Of a stretch of DNA of 64,000 nt, positions 15,383 through 28,124 are shown one piece after another (position 1 is the first letter of the stretch; each line of letters begins with the position of its first letter). The stretch comes from Pseudodesulfovibrio senegalensis. GTDB taxonomy: Bacteria > Desulfobacterota > Desulfovibrionia > Desulfovibrionales > Desulfovibrionaceae. A program made the position numbers and the translations under genes. The DNA lies in assembly GCF_008830225.1 (NCBI RefSeq), contig NZ_WAIE01000001.1:744001-808000 (forward strand), given 5' to 3'. The notes beneath the pieces were generated by a model. That model made no database searches. It worked only from the letters and a program-made list of their open reading frames with translations, and was not told the DNA's origin.

Positions 15383-18004
15383 ATGAGAAATTATATATTT
15401 ATTTTGGTCGTCTTGCTCCTGTTGCCTGCGCAGGCAGCATGGGCGCAGAAGCCCAAGAAAAAAGTTTTGTATCTGAACTCTTACCATCATGGATATGCCT
15501 GGTCGGACGAAATCCGCAAGGGGATAATATCGGTTTTGAACGATAGCGAGTTCACGCTTGAGGTTCAGACCGAATATATGGATGCCAAGAAATACAATTA
15601 CAACTACATCACCAACAAGCTCGTCACCCTGTATCGCGACAAGTTCGCCGGGGAGAAATTCGACGCCATCATCGTTTCCGACAATGACGCCTTCAGTTTC
15701 GTCCGCCAACACCGTGCCGAACTTTTTCCAGGTGTTCCCATTGTCTTCTGCGGCGTGAACATGTCCCGAGATCCATTGGAAGTCGGTATCACCGGGGTTG
15801 TTGAGCGGCCTTCCATCATCGACACTCTGAACGTGGCGCTTTCCTTCCACCCCGGAGTAAAACGGTTGGTGGTGGTAGGCGATGAATCCACGACGGGCCG
15901 GTATATCCGCCAGCAGATCGAAAACGTCATGTCGGTCTTTGAAAAACGTTTGGCGTTCGAATACTGGACCAATATGGGCATGGGGGAAATGCTGACGCGA
16001 GTCAGGGAACTGCCTGACGACACGATACTTTTCTTCATTCCCATGTATCAGGAAGTTGACGGCCGGTTTTATACCGCTGAAGAGGTCATGGAGGAAATAT
16101 CCAAGTACAGCACCGTCCCTCTCTACAGTTCGTGGCGATTCCTGCTTGGTCACGGCAGTGTGGGTGGCAAGCTGTTGTCCGGCCAGGACCAGGGGGCGCA
16201 GGCGGCCGAGATGGCCCTTGAGGTGCTGCGGGGAACACCGGTTTCCTCGATACCCATTGTGGACAAGCCGTCCGGGGAATACTGGTTCGACTACAAGGTT
16301 CTGAAGCGCCTGCATATTCCCGAAGACATGCTGCCCAAGGGCAGCAAGCTGATCAACACGCCCAAGGCTTTTTACGAATTGCCCAAGGAACTGTTCTGGA
16401 CCATTATCGTCAGCCTCGGAATCTTGCTGGTGATCACCGTGTTTTTGGTCACCAACATTCATGAGCGCAAAAAGGGCGAAAAAAAGATCATGGACCAGCT
16501 TTCCTTTCTGGAAATCCTCATGGACACCATTCCGCAATTGGTGTGCTGGAAAGATGAAAATCAGCGATATCTCGGAGCCAACAGGGCCTTTACCAGCTTT
16601 TTCGGTCTGGAGCGGCCAAGCTCCATTGTCTCCAAGAGCGATCTGGCCCTGCTGGATCATACCCGCGAGTATGCCGAATGGGCCAATTCGCTGGACAGGG
16701 AGGTTTTTCGGACCCGCAAGTCCGTAACCAAGGCCCGTACCAAGGTGCAGGACCTTTTGGGCAATACCGTATGGCTGGAGATAACCAAGGTTCCCCTGTT
16801 CGACAGGTTGGGGCAGGTGGTGGGGACTCTGAGTACGGCCGAGAACATCACCAAGCAGCTCAGTCTTGAGAAACAGCTTTTGCAATCCCAGAAAATGGAA
16901 GCCATCGGGACGTTGGCAGGAGGGATTGCCCATGATTTCAACAATATTCTGACATCAATCATCAACTCGACCGAGCTTGCGATCAGTGATGTGACCGAGA
17001 ACTCCGTGACCCAGAAGGATTTGAATCGTGTGCTCAAGGCTGCCCAGCGTGGCGGCAACGTGGTCAAGCAGATTCTGGCTTTCAGCCGTCCTTCGCAAGA
17101 GGGCTTCCGCCCTACGGATATGGGTGAGCTTTTGTACGAGGTGCTCGGGTTGGTCAAGGCTTCCCTGCCCAGGAATATCGATATCCGGACCGATATCCAG
17201 ACGGGGTTGAACAGTGTGAATGCTGATCCGACACAGTTGCATCAGGTCGTTCTCAACCTGTGCACCAATTCGTTTCAGGCACTTCGCGCTTCGGGTGGCG
17301 TGCTCAAGGTGGAACTGGCCGAGGTCGAACTCGGGCTCGATGATGCCCGCATGCTCAACCTGCGGCCCGATACCTATCTCAAGCTGAGCATCAGCGACAA
17401 CGGTCCCGGTATTCCGATGGATATTCTGGACAAGATATTCGATCCCTTTTTCACCACAAAGGACAAGACAGAAGGGACAGGGCTGGGGCTGGCCGTTGTC
17501 CACGGTATCGTCAAGGGCCACAACGGCGCCATCACGGTTTCCAGTTCCCCCTGGGACAATACGCGTTTCGACATATACCTGCCCAGCAACGAGAAGCTGG
17601 ATGAAAGTGGTTCCATTCCCTTGCACAAGCTGGCCCCGGGCGTGGGACGGATTCTCTTTGTGGAGGACGATGAGGACCAGCTGCAGACGACGCCGCGCAT
17701 TCTGGAAAGTCTCGGATACGACGTGGTTGCCACAAGCGATCCCATGGAGGTCATCGGCATGGTCGCTCGCGATCCCTACGTGTTTGATCTGGTGATTACG
17801 GATTTTGACATGCCCGATACCAACGGCGTGGAGCTGGCCCTGAGCCTTCAGGATACGGCCCCGCACCTTCCGGTCATGCTGGTGTCCGGCAGGGAAGACG
17901 CGGCCACCGCGGCCTCCCGATTGAAAAACATCAAACGCGTTGTTATCAAGCCCTACAACAAGAACATAATTGCCGAAGCCATTGATTCCGTGCTCGGCAG
18001 CTGA
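15383..18004 (+). CDS. Hybrid sensor histidine kinase of the lactate operon (LurS-like)
   Basis: An 873-residue membrane sensor. Residues 1-21 form a signal peptide. Residues 25-330 form a periplasmic domain resembling ABC-transporter substrate-binding proteins (VLYLNSYHHGYAWSDEIRKG). One membrane helix lies at about 337-357, followed by a PAS domain (about 370-490). The HisKA domain has phospho-acceptor His517 in GGIAHDFNNIL, and the HATPase domain has SDNGPGIP and GTGLGLAVV. A C-terminal receiver ends the protein, with phospho-Asp807 in VITDFDMPD. It likely senses a periplasmic carboxylate and passes phosphate to the adjacent regulator. Gene order kinase-regulator-por matches the D. vulgaris arrangement that I recall as LurSR controlling lactate oxidation. 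The ribosome-binding site is weak (GGGAAA). Confidence 0.9.
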   Translation: MRNYIFILVVLLLLPAQAAWAQKPKKKVLYLNSYHHGYAWSDEIRKGIISVLNDSEFTLEVQTEYMDAKKYNYNYITNKLVTLYRDKFAGEKFDAIIVSDNDAFSFVRQHRAELFPGVPIVFCGVNMSRDPLEVGITGVVERPSIIDTLNVALSFHPGVKRLVVVGDESTTGRYIRQQIENVMSVFEKRLAFEYWTNMGMGEMLTRVRELPDDTILFFIPMYQEVDGRFYTAEEVMEEISKYSTVPLYSSWRFLLGHGSVGGKLLSGQDQGAQAAEMALEVLRGTPVSSIPIVDKPSGEYWFDYKVLKRLHIPEDMLPKGSKLINTPKAFYELPKELFWTIIVSLGILLVITVFLVTNIHERKKGEKKIMDQLSFLEILMDTIPQLVCWKDENQRYLGANRAFTSFFGLERPSSIVSKSDLALLDHTREYAEWANSLDREVFRTRKSVTKARTKVQDLLGNTVWLEITKVPLFDRLGQVVGTLSTAENITKQLSLEKQLLQSQKMEAIGTLAGGIAHDFNNILTSIINSTELAISDVTENSVTQKDLNRVLKAAQRGGNVVKQILAFSRPSQEGFRPTDMGELLYEVLGLVKASLPRNIDIRTDIQTGLNSVNADPTQLHQVVLNLCTNSFQALRASGGVLKVELAEVELGLDDARMLNLRPDTYLKLSISDNGPGIPMDILDKIFDPFFTTKDKTEGTGLGLAVVHGIVKGHNGAITVSSSPWDNTRFDIYLPSNEKLDESGSIPLHKLAPGVGRILFVEDDEDQLQTTPRILESLGYDVVATSDPMEVIGMVARDPYVFDLVITDFDMPDTNGVELALSLQDTAPHLPVMLVSGREDAATAASRLKNIKRVVIKPYNKNIIAEAIDSVLGS

Positions 18005-18017
18005 CGGAGTGAGACAA

Positions 18018-19460
18018 GTGTCCAAGGTTCTGATTATCGATGACGACCATGAGGTGTGCGAAACCATAGAAAGTCTGGTGTCCAGGCTTTCTCACGAGGC
18101 GGTTTCCGCACACACCCTGACTGACGGGCTGGCCCGACTTGAAGACGGCGGAATTGATGTCGTTTTTCTGGACGTGCGCCTCCCGGACGGCAGCGGCATG
18201 GATATATTGCCTCACATCGCGGCCCACGCCGATGCTCCCGAAGTGATCATACTTACGGGCAGGGGCGATCCGGATGGCGCGGAGCTGGCCATCCAGCAGG
18301 GTGTATGGGACTACCTTCTCAAACCTTCCTCGGTGCGTGAAATCACGCTGACGCTCGGGCGGGCCCTCAAGTACCATGACCAGAAGCTGGGTCAGGCCGC
18401 GCAACAGAAGCTGAATCTGAGCGGACTTGTGGGCGAGGGGCCGGCCTTCAAGGCGATGCTCCGGCTTGCGGCGCAGGCCGCGGGCAGTGATTCCGCGGTG
18501 CTTATTACCGGCGAAACCGGTACGGGCAAGGAACTCATGGCCCGAATTATTCATCAGAACAGTTCCAGGTCCCAGGATAATTTCGTGGTCGTGGATTGCG
18601 CATCGTTGACCGAGTCCTTGGTCGAATCCACGCTTTTCGGCCACAAGAAAGGAGCCTTTACCGGAGCCCAGACCGACCGGACCGGGCTGATCCGCATGGC
18701 GGACGGCGGAACCCTGTTTCTTGACGAAGTGGGCGAAATGCCGCTTTCGTTGCAGAAGTCGTTTTTGCGTGTTCTGCAGGAGCGTACTTTCCGGCCTGTG
18801 GGCGAAACCCGGGAACAGACAAGTAATTTCAGGCTGCTCTCCGCCACCAACAAGGATCTTGAAGCTTTGGTGGAACAAGGAGAGTTTCGTAGCGATCTTC
18901 TTTTTCGGCTCAAGACGTTTTCCATGCACCTGCCGCCATTGCGGCAACGGCTGGACGATTTGAGGCCGTTGAGCCTGTTTCGGGTGGCCACGCTTTGCAA
19001 ACGCTACGGGGTTGCGGAAAAAGGATTCGGTTCCGATTTCTTTCTGACGCTTGAAAGTTATGACTGGCCGGGGAACATTCGGGAACTGTTCAATATCCTC
19101 GAGCGGGCTGTGGTCAGCTCCGGGGAAGAAAAAACATTGTATTCCATGCATCTGCCGAGGGACCTGCGCATCAAGGTGGCCAGAAAACAGGTGCGCAGGT
19201 TTACGGGGTCGGATGTGGATTCCGATGCGCCGGAAGAGGCGGTTTCCGAAGGCGTCCGAAAAATCGGACACGACCTTTTCAGCGAGATATACGAACAGCC
19301 TCTGCCCACCCTGCGGGAGTTTAAGTCCATGGCAGAAAGGGTATATTTGAGTGAGTTGATCCGTCGGTGCGAGGGGGATTCCGCTCAGGTGCTGAAATTG
19401 TCCGGTCTTTCCCGTTCGCATTTTTACGCGCTTTTGAAGAAGTATGACATAACCATGTAA
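18018..19460 (+). CDS. Sigma54-dependent response regulator (LurR-like) for lactate oxidation
   Basis: A 480-residue NtrC-type activator. The receiver domain has the acidic pocket IIDDDHE and phospho-Asp in FLDVRLPDGSG (about residue 52). The AAA+ domain has Walker A GETGTGKE (from residue 165), the sigma54-contacting loop GAFTGA (212-217) and FRLKTFSMHLPPLRQR as sensor I region. A Fis-type helix-turn-helix ends the protein (SAQVLKLSGLSRSHFYALLKKY). The GTG start at 18018 is preceded by GGAG and lies 13 bp after the kinase stop. The intact GAFTGA means it should act with RNA polymerase-sigma54, consistent with the -24/-12 promoter and paired inverted repeats before the next gene, por. Confidence 0.92.
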   Translation: MSKVLIIDDDHEVCETIESLVSRLSHEAVSAHTLTDGLARLEDGGIDVVFLDVRLPDGSGMDILPHIAAHADAPEVIILTGRGDPDGAELAIQQGVWDYLLKPSSVREITLTLGRALKYHDQKLGQAAQQKLNLSGLVGEGPAFKAMLRLAAQAAGSDSAVLITGETGTGKELMARIIHQNSSRSQDNFVVVDCASLTESLVESTLFGHKKGAFTGAQTDRTGLIRMADGGTLFLDEVGEMPLSLQKSFLRVLQERTFRPVGETREQTSNFRLLSATNKDLEALVEQGEFRSDLLFRLKTFSMHLPPLRQRLDDLRPLSLFRVATLCKRYGVAEKGFGSDFFLTLESYDWPGNIRELFNILERAVVSSGEEKTLYSMHLPRDLRIKVARKQVRRFTGSDVDSDAPEEAVSEGVRKIGHDLFSEIYEQPLPTLREFKSMAERVYLSELIRRCEGDSAQVLKLSGLSRSHFYALLKKYDITM

Positions 19461-19484
19461 GCCCGATTTACCACAGCCTGTCTG

Positions 19485-19514
19485 GCCGCCTTCTTTGGAG
19501 GGCGGCTTTTTTTT
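19485..19514 (+). terminator. intrinsic terminator after the response regulator
   Basis: GCCGCCTTC-TTTG-GAGGGCGGC stem followed by eight T residues, 24 bp after the regulator stop. It insulates the regulator genes from the por operon. Confidence 0.9.
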
Positions 19515-19539
19515 ATCCGATTGTAACGGAAATTTGTGG

Positions 19540-19557
19540 GGTCTGATTTTTCAGACA
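19540..19557. promoter_or_regulatory. upstream activator site 1 (inverted repeat)
   Basis: GTCTGA-TTTT-TCAGAC is a perfect 6-bp inverted repeat. Read on the minus strand it is TGTCTGAAAAATCAGACC, nearly the same as the second site at 19651. It lies about 217 bp above the -12 element (center to GC position), a usual enhancer distance. Confidence 0.7.
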
Positions 19558-19650
19558 GAAAGGTGGTCCTTTTATATCAGGTGGTTATGAAAATCTTGTT
19601 GGCGTTGCGTGTCATTTCTGCCGTGCGTGATGAAGGTCTGCCTTTTTTGC

Positions 19651-19668
19651 TGTCTGAAAAAAAAGACA
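19651..19668. promoter_or_regulatory. upstream activator site 2 (inverted repeat)
   Basis: TGTCTGAAAAAAAAGACA shares the TGTCTGAAAAA-N2-AGAC core with site 1, 111 bp away center to center, and lies about 106 bp above the -12 element. Two copies suit a dimeric NtrC-type activator. Confidence 0.7.
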
Positions 19669-19751
19669 ACATGAAGGCAGATTATCATGAGAATACGTGT
19701 AGAATTATGTTAATAGCTGAAATTACATCTATTTTTCAAACTCATCTACTT

Positions 19752-19767
19752 TGGCACATATTTTGTT
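19752..19767 (+). promoter_or_regulatory. sigma54 promoter of the por-lactate operon
   Basis: TGGCACA-N4-TTGTT matches the -24/-12 consensus with exact GG-to-GC spacing, the only core deviation being GT for GC at -12. The transcription start would be near 19777, giving a leader of about 88 nt before por. The 404-bp gap 19461-19864 holds only the terminator, two activator sites and this promoter. Confidence 0.75.
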
Positions 19768-19771
19768 CTAG

Positions 19772-23404
<3,633 letters not shown>

Positions 23405-23414
23405 TAGGCCGAAC

Positions 23415-23440
23415 CCGCCGGGCATCTCGGTGCCCGGCGG
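23415..23440 (+). other. intercistronic hairpin 1 (por-lctP)
   Basis: CCGCCGGGCA-N6-TGCCCGGCGG is a perfect 10-bp GC-rich stem 11 bp after the por stop. No T-run follows, so it looks like an mRNA-end stabiliser or partial attenuator, not a full terminator. Confidence 0.7.
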
Positions 23441-23446
23441 TTACGG

Positions 23447-23466
23447 GACCTGCCTTCGGGCGGGTC
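23447..23466 (+). other. intercistronic hairpin 2 (por-lctP), UUCG loop
   Basis: GACCTGCC-TTCG-GGCGGGTC forms an 8-bp stem with one T-G pair and an extra-stable UUCG tetraloop, 6 bp after hairpin 1. No T-run follows. Confidence 0.65.
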
Positions 23467-23593
23467 TACATATAGATCATTCATGCTGCCGCAAACGGGT
23501 CGGGGCAAGTGCGGTATGCCCCGGCCCTGCGGCTCCATGGAACTCAGGCAGAGGATGACGTAGTTTCAATCAATTTTTGAGGAGGAGTTTGGA

Positions 23594-25300
23594 ATGTCCA
23601 TTGAAGTGCTCGCTTTGGTTGCACTGCTGCCTATTTTGGTAGCACTTATACTCATGGTGGGAATGCGCTGGCCTGCCACCAAAGCCATGCCCCTGGCATG
23701 GCTCACGGCCGCAGCCGGTGCAATCGCCGTTTGGGGGCTTCCCGCCAAATACGTTGCAGCCCTGACCCTTCAGGGGTTTGTAACCGCCATCGGCATTCTG
23801 ATTATTGTTTTTGGTGCGATTCTCATTCTGCGCACCTTGCAGCAGTCCGGCGGGATGGAGACCATCCAGTACGGAATGCAGAACATCACGGGTGACCGCC
23901 GCATCCAGGCCATTATTATCGGCTACATGTTTGCCGCGTTCCTGGAAGGCGCCGCCGGCTTCGGTACCCCCGCAGCTCTGGCCGCTCCGATCCTGCTGTC
24001 CCTCGGGTTCCCCCCGTTGGCAGCGGCCATCATCTGTCTGGTGTTCAACTCGTTCCCGGTTACTTTCGGTGCGGTCGGAACCCCGGTCGTGCTCGGCCTC
24101 AAATTCCTGGCCCCGGCCGTCGATCAGGCTGTGAGTTCCGGTGCTGCCGTGAACTTCCAGAACATGGGTGACTTCAACATGCTGATCGGTCAGTGGGCCA
24201 CGGTCATGAACATCGGCATGATCTTCATCCTGCCCATCTTCATGCTCGGCTTCATCACCCGTTTCTTCGGTCCCGAGCGCAGCTGGAAGCCCGGTCTGGC
24301 CGCCTGGAAGTTCTGCGTGTTCGCCGCTGTTTCCTTCCTGGTGCCTTACCTGTTCTTCGCCTGGAACGTGGGTCCGGAATTCCCGTCCCTCATCGGTGGT
24401 CTGGTCGGTCTCGGCGTGATCATCGCCGGTGCCAAGGCCGGTTTCTGCGTGCCCAAGGAAAGCTGGGACTTCGGTCCCGCCGACAAGTGGGATCCGGAAT
24501 GGACTGGTTCCGTTTCCAACGACGGTGCCGAGTTCAAGGCGCACATGAGCCAGTTCAAGGCTTGGCTGCCGTACATCCTCATCGGTCTGATCCTCGTGGT
24601 CACCCGTATTCCCGAACTGGGTCTCAAGGGCTTCCTCGCCTCCAAGGCCATCTCCTTCAAAAGCATTCTCGGTTTTGACAGCGTCAATGCCTCCATCAAG
24701 TACCTCTACCTGCCCGGCACCATTCCGTTCGTGCTGGTCGCCCTGCTGACCGTGCTCATCCACGGCATGCCCGGCGGCAAGGTCAAGGCTGCCTGGGGAC
24801 AGGCCATCGCCACCATGAAGAACCCCACCATCGCCCTGTTCGCAGCGGTCGCACTGGTGTCCATCTTCCGTGGGTCCGGCATTGCCGATGCAGCCCTGAA
24901 CCCGAACAACTATCCGTCCATGCCGTTGGCCATGGCCAAGGCCGTTGCCGCCATTACCGGTAACGCATGGCCCATGTTCGCCTCCTTCGTGGGTGGTTTG
25001 GGCGCGTTCATCACCGGCTCCAACACCGTGTCCGACCTCCTGTTCGCCGAGTTCCAGTGGGGCGTAGCCTCGCAGCTCGACCTGCCCCGTCAGATCATCG
25101 TGGCCGCACAGGCTGTAGGTGGCGGCATGGGCAACATGATCTGCATTCACAACATCGTCGCTGCCTGCGCCGTTGTGGGACTCTCCGGCATGGAAGGACA
25201 GATTCTCAAGAAGACCGTATGGCCCTTCCTGCTGTACGGACTGGTTGTCGGCGTTGTCGCCAGCCTGATGAGTTTCGTGTTCCTGCCGCACCTGTACTAG
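23594..25300 (+). CDS. lctP: L-lactate permease LctP
   Basis: A 568-residue inner-membrane protein with about twelve to fourteen hydrophobic helices, of the LctP/LldP lactate:H+ symporter family. Diagnostic segments are [26 protein letters not shown], here split around the GAAGFGTP loop, plus [20 protein letters not shown] and [12 protein letters not shown] near the C-terminus. It takes up lactate (and often glycolate). GAGGAGG precedes the ATG. It sits 189 bp after por, with two stable hairpins in the gap, and ahead of both lactate dehydrogenase systems, so substrate supply and oxidation are encoded together. Confidence 0.95.
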   Translation: MSIEVLALVALLPILVALILMVGMRWPATKAMPLAWLTAAAGAIAVWGLPAKYVAALTLQGFVTAIGILIIVFGAILILRTLQQSGGMETIQYGMQNITGDRRIQAIIIGYMFAAFLEGAAGFGTPAALAAPILLSLGFPPLAAAIICLVFNSFPVTFGAVGTPVVLGLKFLAPAVDQAVSSGAAVNFQNMGDFNMLIGQWATVMNIGMIFILPIFMLGFITRFFGPERSWKPGLAAWKFCVFAAVSFLVPYLFFAWNVGPEFPSLIGGLVGLGVIIAGAKAGFCVPKESWDFGPADKWDPEWTGSVSNDGAEFKAHMSQFKAWLPYILIGLILVVTRIPELGLKGFLASKAISFKSILGFDSVNASIKYLYLPGTIPFVLVALLTVLIHGMPGGKVKAAWGQAIATMKNPTIALFAAVALVSIFRGSGIADAALNPNNYPSMPLAMAKAVAAITGNAWPMFASFVGGLGAFITGSNTVSDLLFAEFQWGVASQLDLPRQIIVAAQAVGGGMGNMICIHNIVAACAVVGLSGMEGQILKKTVWPFLLYGLVVGVVASLMSFVFLPHLY

Positions 25301-25308
25301 GGTATACT

Positions 25309-25332
25309 GGGGGAGCGGAGTGCCGCTCCCCC
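25309..25332 (+). other. intercistronic hairpin (lctP-dld)
   Basis: GGGGGAGCGG-AGTG-CCGCTCCCCC, a perfect 10-bp stem with a 4-nt loop, 8 bp after the lctP stop and without a T-run. Confidence 0.7.
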
Positions 25333-25405
25333 GTCTTGAGCCCTCCGGGTTTTGTGTTCGTGTAGTTAACGCAACAAACTGATGAATATTTTTGAGGAGT
25401 CTGTG

Positions 25406-26785
25406 ATGACTAAAGATGCCATCATCAAGGATTTTGAGGCAATTGTCGGTTCCGACAATGTCATGACCAGCGAAACCGATCGCCACACCTATTCATATGA
25501 TGCGGCTGTGCTGGATTCCGTCATGCCCGCTCTGGTGGTCCGCCCCACCAATAGCGAAGAATTGGGCAAGACCGTCAAGCTCTGCAACGACAACGGCCTT
25601 CCCCTGACCGTTCGCGGCGCAGGCACCAACCTTTCCGGCGGAACCATTCCGCATCCGGGCGGCGTGGTCGTGCTGACCAACGGCCTGAACCGTATTCTGG
25701 AAATCAACGAGCAGGACATGTACGCCGTGGTCGAACCCGGTGTTGTCACTGCCAAGTTTGCGGCCGAAGTCGCTTCCAAGGGTCTTTTTTATCCCCCGGA
25801 TCCGGGTAGCCAGACCGTTTCCACTCTCGGCGGCAACGTTGCCGAAAACGCCGGTGGCCTGCGCGGCCTCAAGTACGGCGTGACCAAGGACTACGTCATG
25901 GGCGTGGACTTCTGGGACGTGGACGGCAACCTGATCAAATCCGGCTCCCGCACGGTCAAGTGTGTGACCGGCTACAACCTCGCCGGCCTCATGGTCGCCT
26001 CCGAAGGCACGCTGGGCGTGTTCGACAAGCTGATCCTGAAGCTGGTTCCGCCCGTGCTGGCCGCCAAGTCCATGATGGCCGTGTTCCCCTCCATGAAGGC
26101 CGCATCCGAAACCGTTGCCGCCATCATCGCCAACAAGATCGTTCCGGCCACCCTGGAAATCATGGACAACTTCACCATCCGTACGGTGGAGAACTTCCGC
26201 AAGGCCGGACTGCCCACCGATGCAGCCGCAATGCTGCTCATTGAAGTGGACGGCCATCCCGCACAGGTCGAGGACGAGGCCGCCAAGGTCGAGGAAATCT
26301 GCAAGCAGAATTCCGCTTCCGAAATCAAGATCGCCAATGACGCCGCCGAACGTGACGCCGTGTGGCAGGCCCGCCGCGACGCGCTGCCCGCACTGGCCAA
26401 CCTCAAGCCCACCTGCGTGCTTGAAGACGCCACCGTGCCCCGGTCCCAGATCCCGGCCATGATCGCCGCACTGGACGAAATCAGCAACAAGTACAACCTG
26501 ACCATCGGTACCTTCGGTCATGCCGGTGACGGTAACCTGCATCCGACCATCCTTACCGACAAGCGCGATACCAAGGAGTGGCAGCGTGTCGAGGAAGCCA
26601 TTGAAATGATCTTTGATCGTGCACTGGCTTTGGGTGGTACGCTTTCCGGCGAACACGGCATCGGCCTTGCCAAGTCCAAGTTCATCGAGTCTGAAACCAG
26701 CCCCGGTACCCTTGCCTATTCCCGCCGCATGAAGTCCGTGCTCGATCCCAAGGGCATCCTGAACCCCCACAAGATCATAGGCTAG
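25406..26785 (+). CDS. FAD-linked D-lactate dehydrogenase (GlcD/Dld-like)
   Basis: A 459-residue flavoprotein of the FAD-binding type 4/VAO family. The PP-loop region reads VRGAGTNLSGGTIP, followed by PPDPGSQTVSTLGGNVAENAGG-type flavin contacts. The C-terminal substrate domain has GTFGHAGDGNLHPTI and LSGEHGIGLAK. It should oxidise D-lactate (or glycolate) to pyruvate and pass electrons to the Fe-S partner encoded 11 bp downstream. The ATG at 25406 is chosen because GAGGAG lies 6 bp before it; an ATG at 25382 is in frame but lacks a site. It corresponds to the D-lactate arm of the operon. Confidence 0.9.
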   Translation: MTKDAIIKDFEAIVGSDNVMTSETDRHTYSYDAAVLDSVMPALVVRPTNSEELGKTVKLCNDNGLPLTVRGAGTNLSGGTIPHPGGVVVLTNGLNRILEINEQDMYAVVEPGVVTAKFAAEVASKGLFYPPDPGSQTVSTLGGNVAENAGGLRGLKYGVTKDYVMGVDFWDVDGNLIKSGSRTVKCVTGYNLAGLMVASEGTLGVFDKLILKLVPPVLAAKSMMAVFPSMKAASETVAAIIANKIVPATLEIMDNFTIRTVENFRKAGLPTDAAAMLLIEVDGHPAQVEDEAAKVEEICKQNSASEIKIANDAAERDAVWQARRDALPALANLKPTCVLEDATVPRSQIPAMIAALDEISNKYNLTIGTFGHAGDGNLHPTILTDKRDTKEWQRVEEAIEMIFDRALALGGTLSGEHGIGLAKSKFIESETSPGTLAYSRRMKSVLDPKGILNPHKIIG

Positions 26786-26796
26786 GGAGGACAATC

Positions 26797-28083
26797 ATGG
26801 CTGATATTCATCAACTCGCGACTATGCTCAAGGAGCTGGACGACCAGTTGGTCGGCTGCATGCGTTGCGGCATGTGCCAGGCCGTCTGTCCGCTCTTTGC
26901 CCAGACCGGTAAGGAATCCGACGTCACCCGCGGCAAGCTGGCCCTTTTGGACGGGCTTGCCTCGGAGATGCTCAAGGACCCGGAAGGGGTCAACGAAAAA
27001 CTCAACCGCTGCCTTTTGTGCGGCACCTGCCAGGCCAACTGTCCGAGCGGCGTGAAGATTCTGGACATCTTCATCAAGGCCCGCGCCATCATGACCGGCT
27101 ACTTCGGTCTTTCTCCCGTGAAGAAGGCCATTTTCCGAGGCATGCTGGTGAACCCGAAGCTGTTCAACCACCTGTTGTCGTTCGGTTCCAAGTTCCAGGG
27201 ACTGTTCACCAAGAAGGCGGACGACATGCTCGGTTCTTCCTGTGCCCGGTTCCAGGCTCCCGTCATCGGCGATCGCCACTTCAAGGGACTGGCCAGCAAG
27301 CCCCTGCACAAGATCGTTCCCGAGCTGGACACCCCGGCAGGCAAGAGCGGCAAGAAAGTGGCCATCTTCGTTGGTTGCGTCATCGACAAGATCTATCCCA
27401 ACGTGGGCGAGGCCACCCTCAAGGTGCTGGAGCACCACGGCGTGGGCGTGTTCATGCCTGCAGGCCAGGCCTGCTGCGGCATCCCCACCATCTCCAGTGG
27501 TGACACCTCGTCCTTTGACAAGTTGGTCGAGGAAAACCTGGCCCTTTTTGAAAAGGGCGAGTTCGACTATCTGATCACGTCGTGTGCAACCTGTACGTCC
27601 ACCATCAAGGAACTCTGGCCGAGCATGTATCAGGGCAGTTCCGCCAATCGCATGAAGCTTCGCGATCTGGCCGCCCGGACCATGGACATCAGTGAGTTCC
27701 TCGTGGACGTGCTGGGTGTCGAGCCCGCCAAGGTGGGCGGCAACAAGACCGTGACCTATCACGACCCTTGTCACCTCAAGAACTCCCTGGGCGTCACTGC
27801 ACAGCCCAGAACGATAATCAAGGCAAGCTCCGGCTGCGAGTACAAGGAAATGGCGGAAGCGGGCACATGCTGCGGCAGTGGCGGCAGCTTCAACATCGCC
27901 CACTACGACCTGTCCAAGAAGATCGGTGACCGCAAGGCGGAAAACATCGTCAACTCGGGCGCTTCCGTCGTGGCCACCAGTTGTCCTGCCTGCATGATGC
28001 AGATCACGGACATGCTCTCGCAGAAAAAGGCCGGAGTTAATGTGAAACATGTCATGGAGCTATACGCCGAAGGCCTCCGCTAG
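26797..28083 (+). CDS. D-lactate dehydrogenase Fe-S subunit (GlcF/CCG-domain)
   Basis: A 428-residue soluble protein. An N-terminal 2[4Fe-4S] domain (CMRCGMCQAVCP and CLLCGTCQANCP, about residues 20-75) is followed by two cysteine-rich CCG domains. The first has FVGCVID...QACCGIP and the second HDPCHLKN...GTCCGSGGSF. This is the GlcF/heterodisulfide-reductase-D-like arrangement that accepts electrons from the flavoprotein next door and delivers them to the menaquinone pool or an Hdr-type carrier. GGGAGGAC precedes the ATG. The 11-bp gap to the flavoprotein gene suggests a two-subunit enzyme. Confidence 0.9.
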   Translation: MADIHQLATMLKELDDQLVGCMRCGMCQAVCPLFAQTGKESDVTRGKLALLDGLASEMLKDPEGVNEKLNRCLLCGTCQANCPSGVKILDIFIKARAIMTGYFGLSPVKKAIFRGMLVNPKLFNHLLSFGSKFQGLFTKKADDMLGSSCARFQAPVIGDRHFKGLASKPLHKIVPELDTPAGKSGKKVAIFVGCVIDKIYPNVGEATLKVLEHHGVGVFMPAGQACCGIPTISSGDTSSFDKLVEENLALFEKGEFDYLITSCATCTSTIKELWPSMYQGSSANRMKLRDLAARTMDISEFLVDVLGVEPAKVGGNKTVTYHDPCHLKNSLGVTAQPRTIIKASSGCEYKEMAEAGTCCGSGGSFNIAHYDLSKKIGDRKAENIVNSGASVVATSCPACMMQITDMLSQKKAGVNVKHVMELYAEGLR

Positions 28084-28124
28084 CCACGGCGTTTGCTACT
28101 GACGAACCGTCAACAGGAATGGCA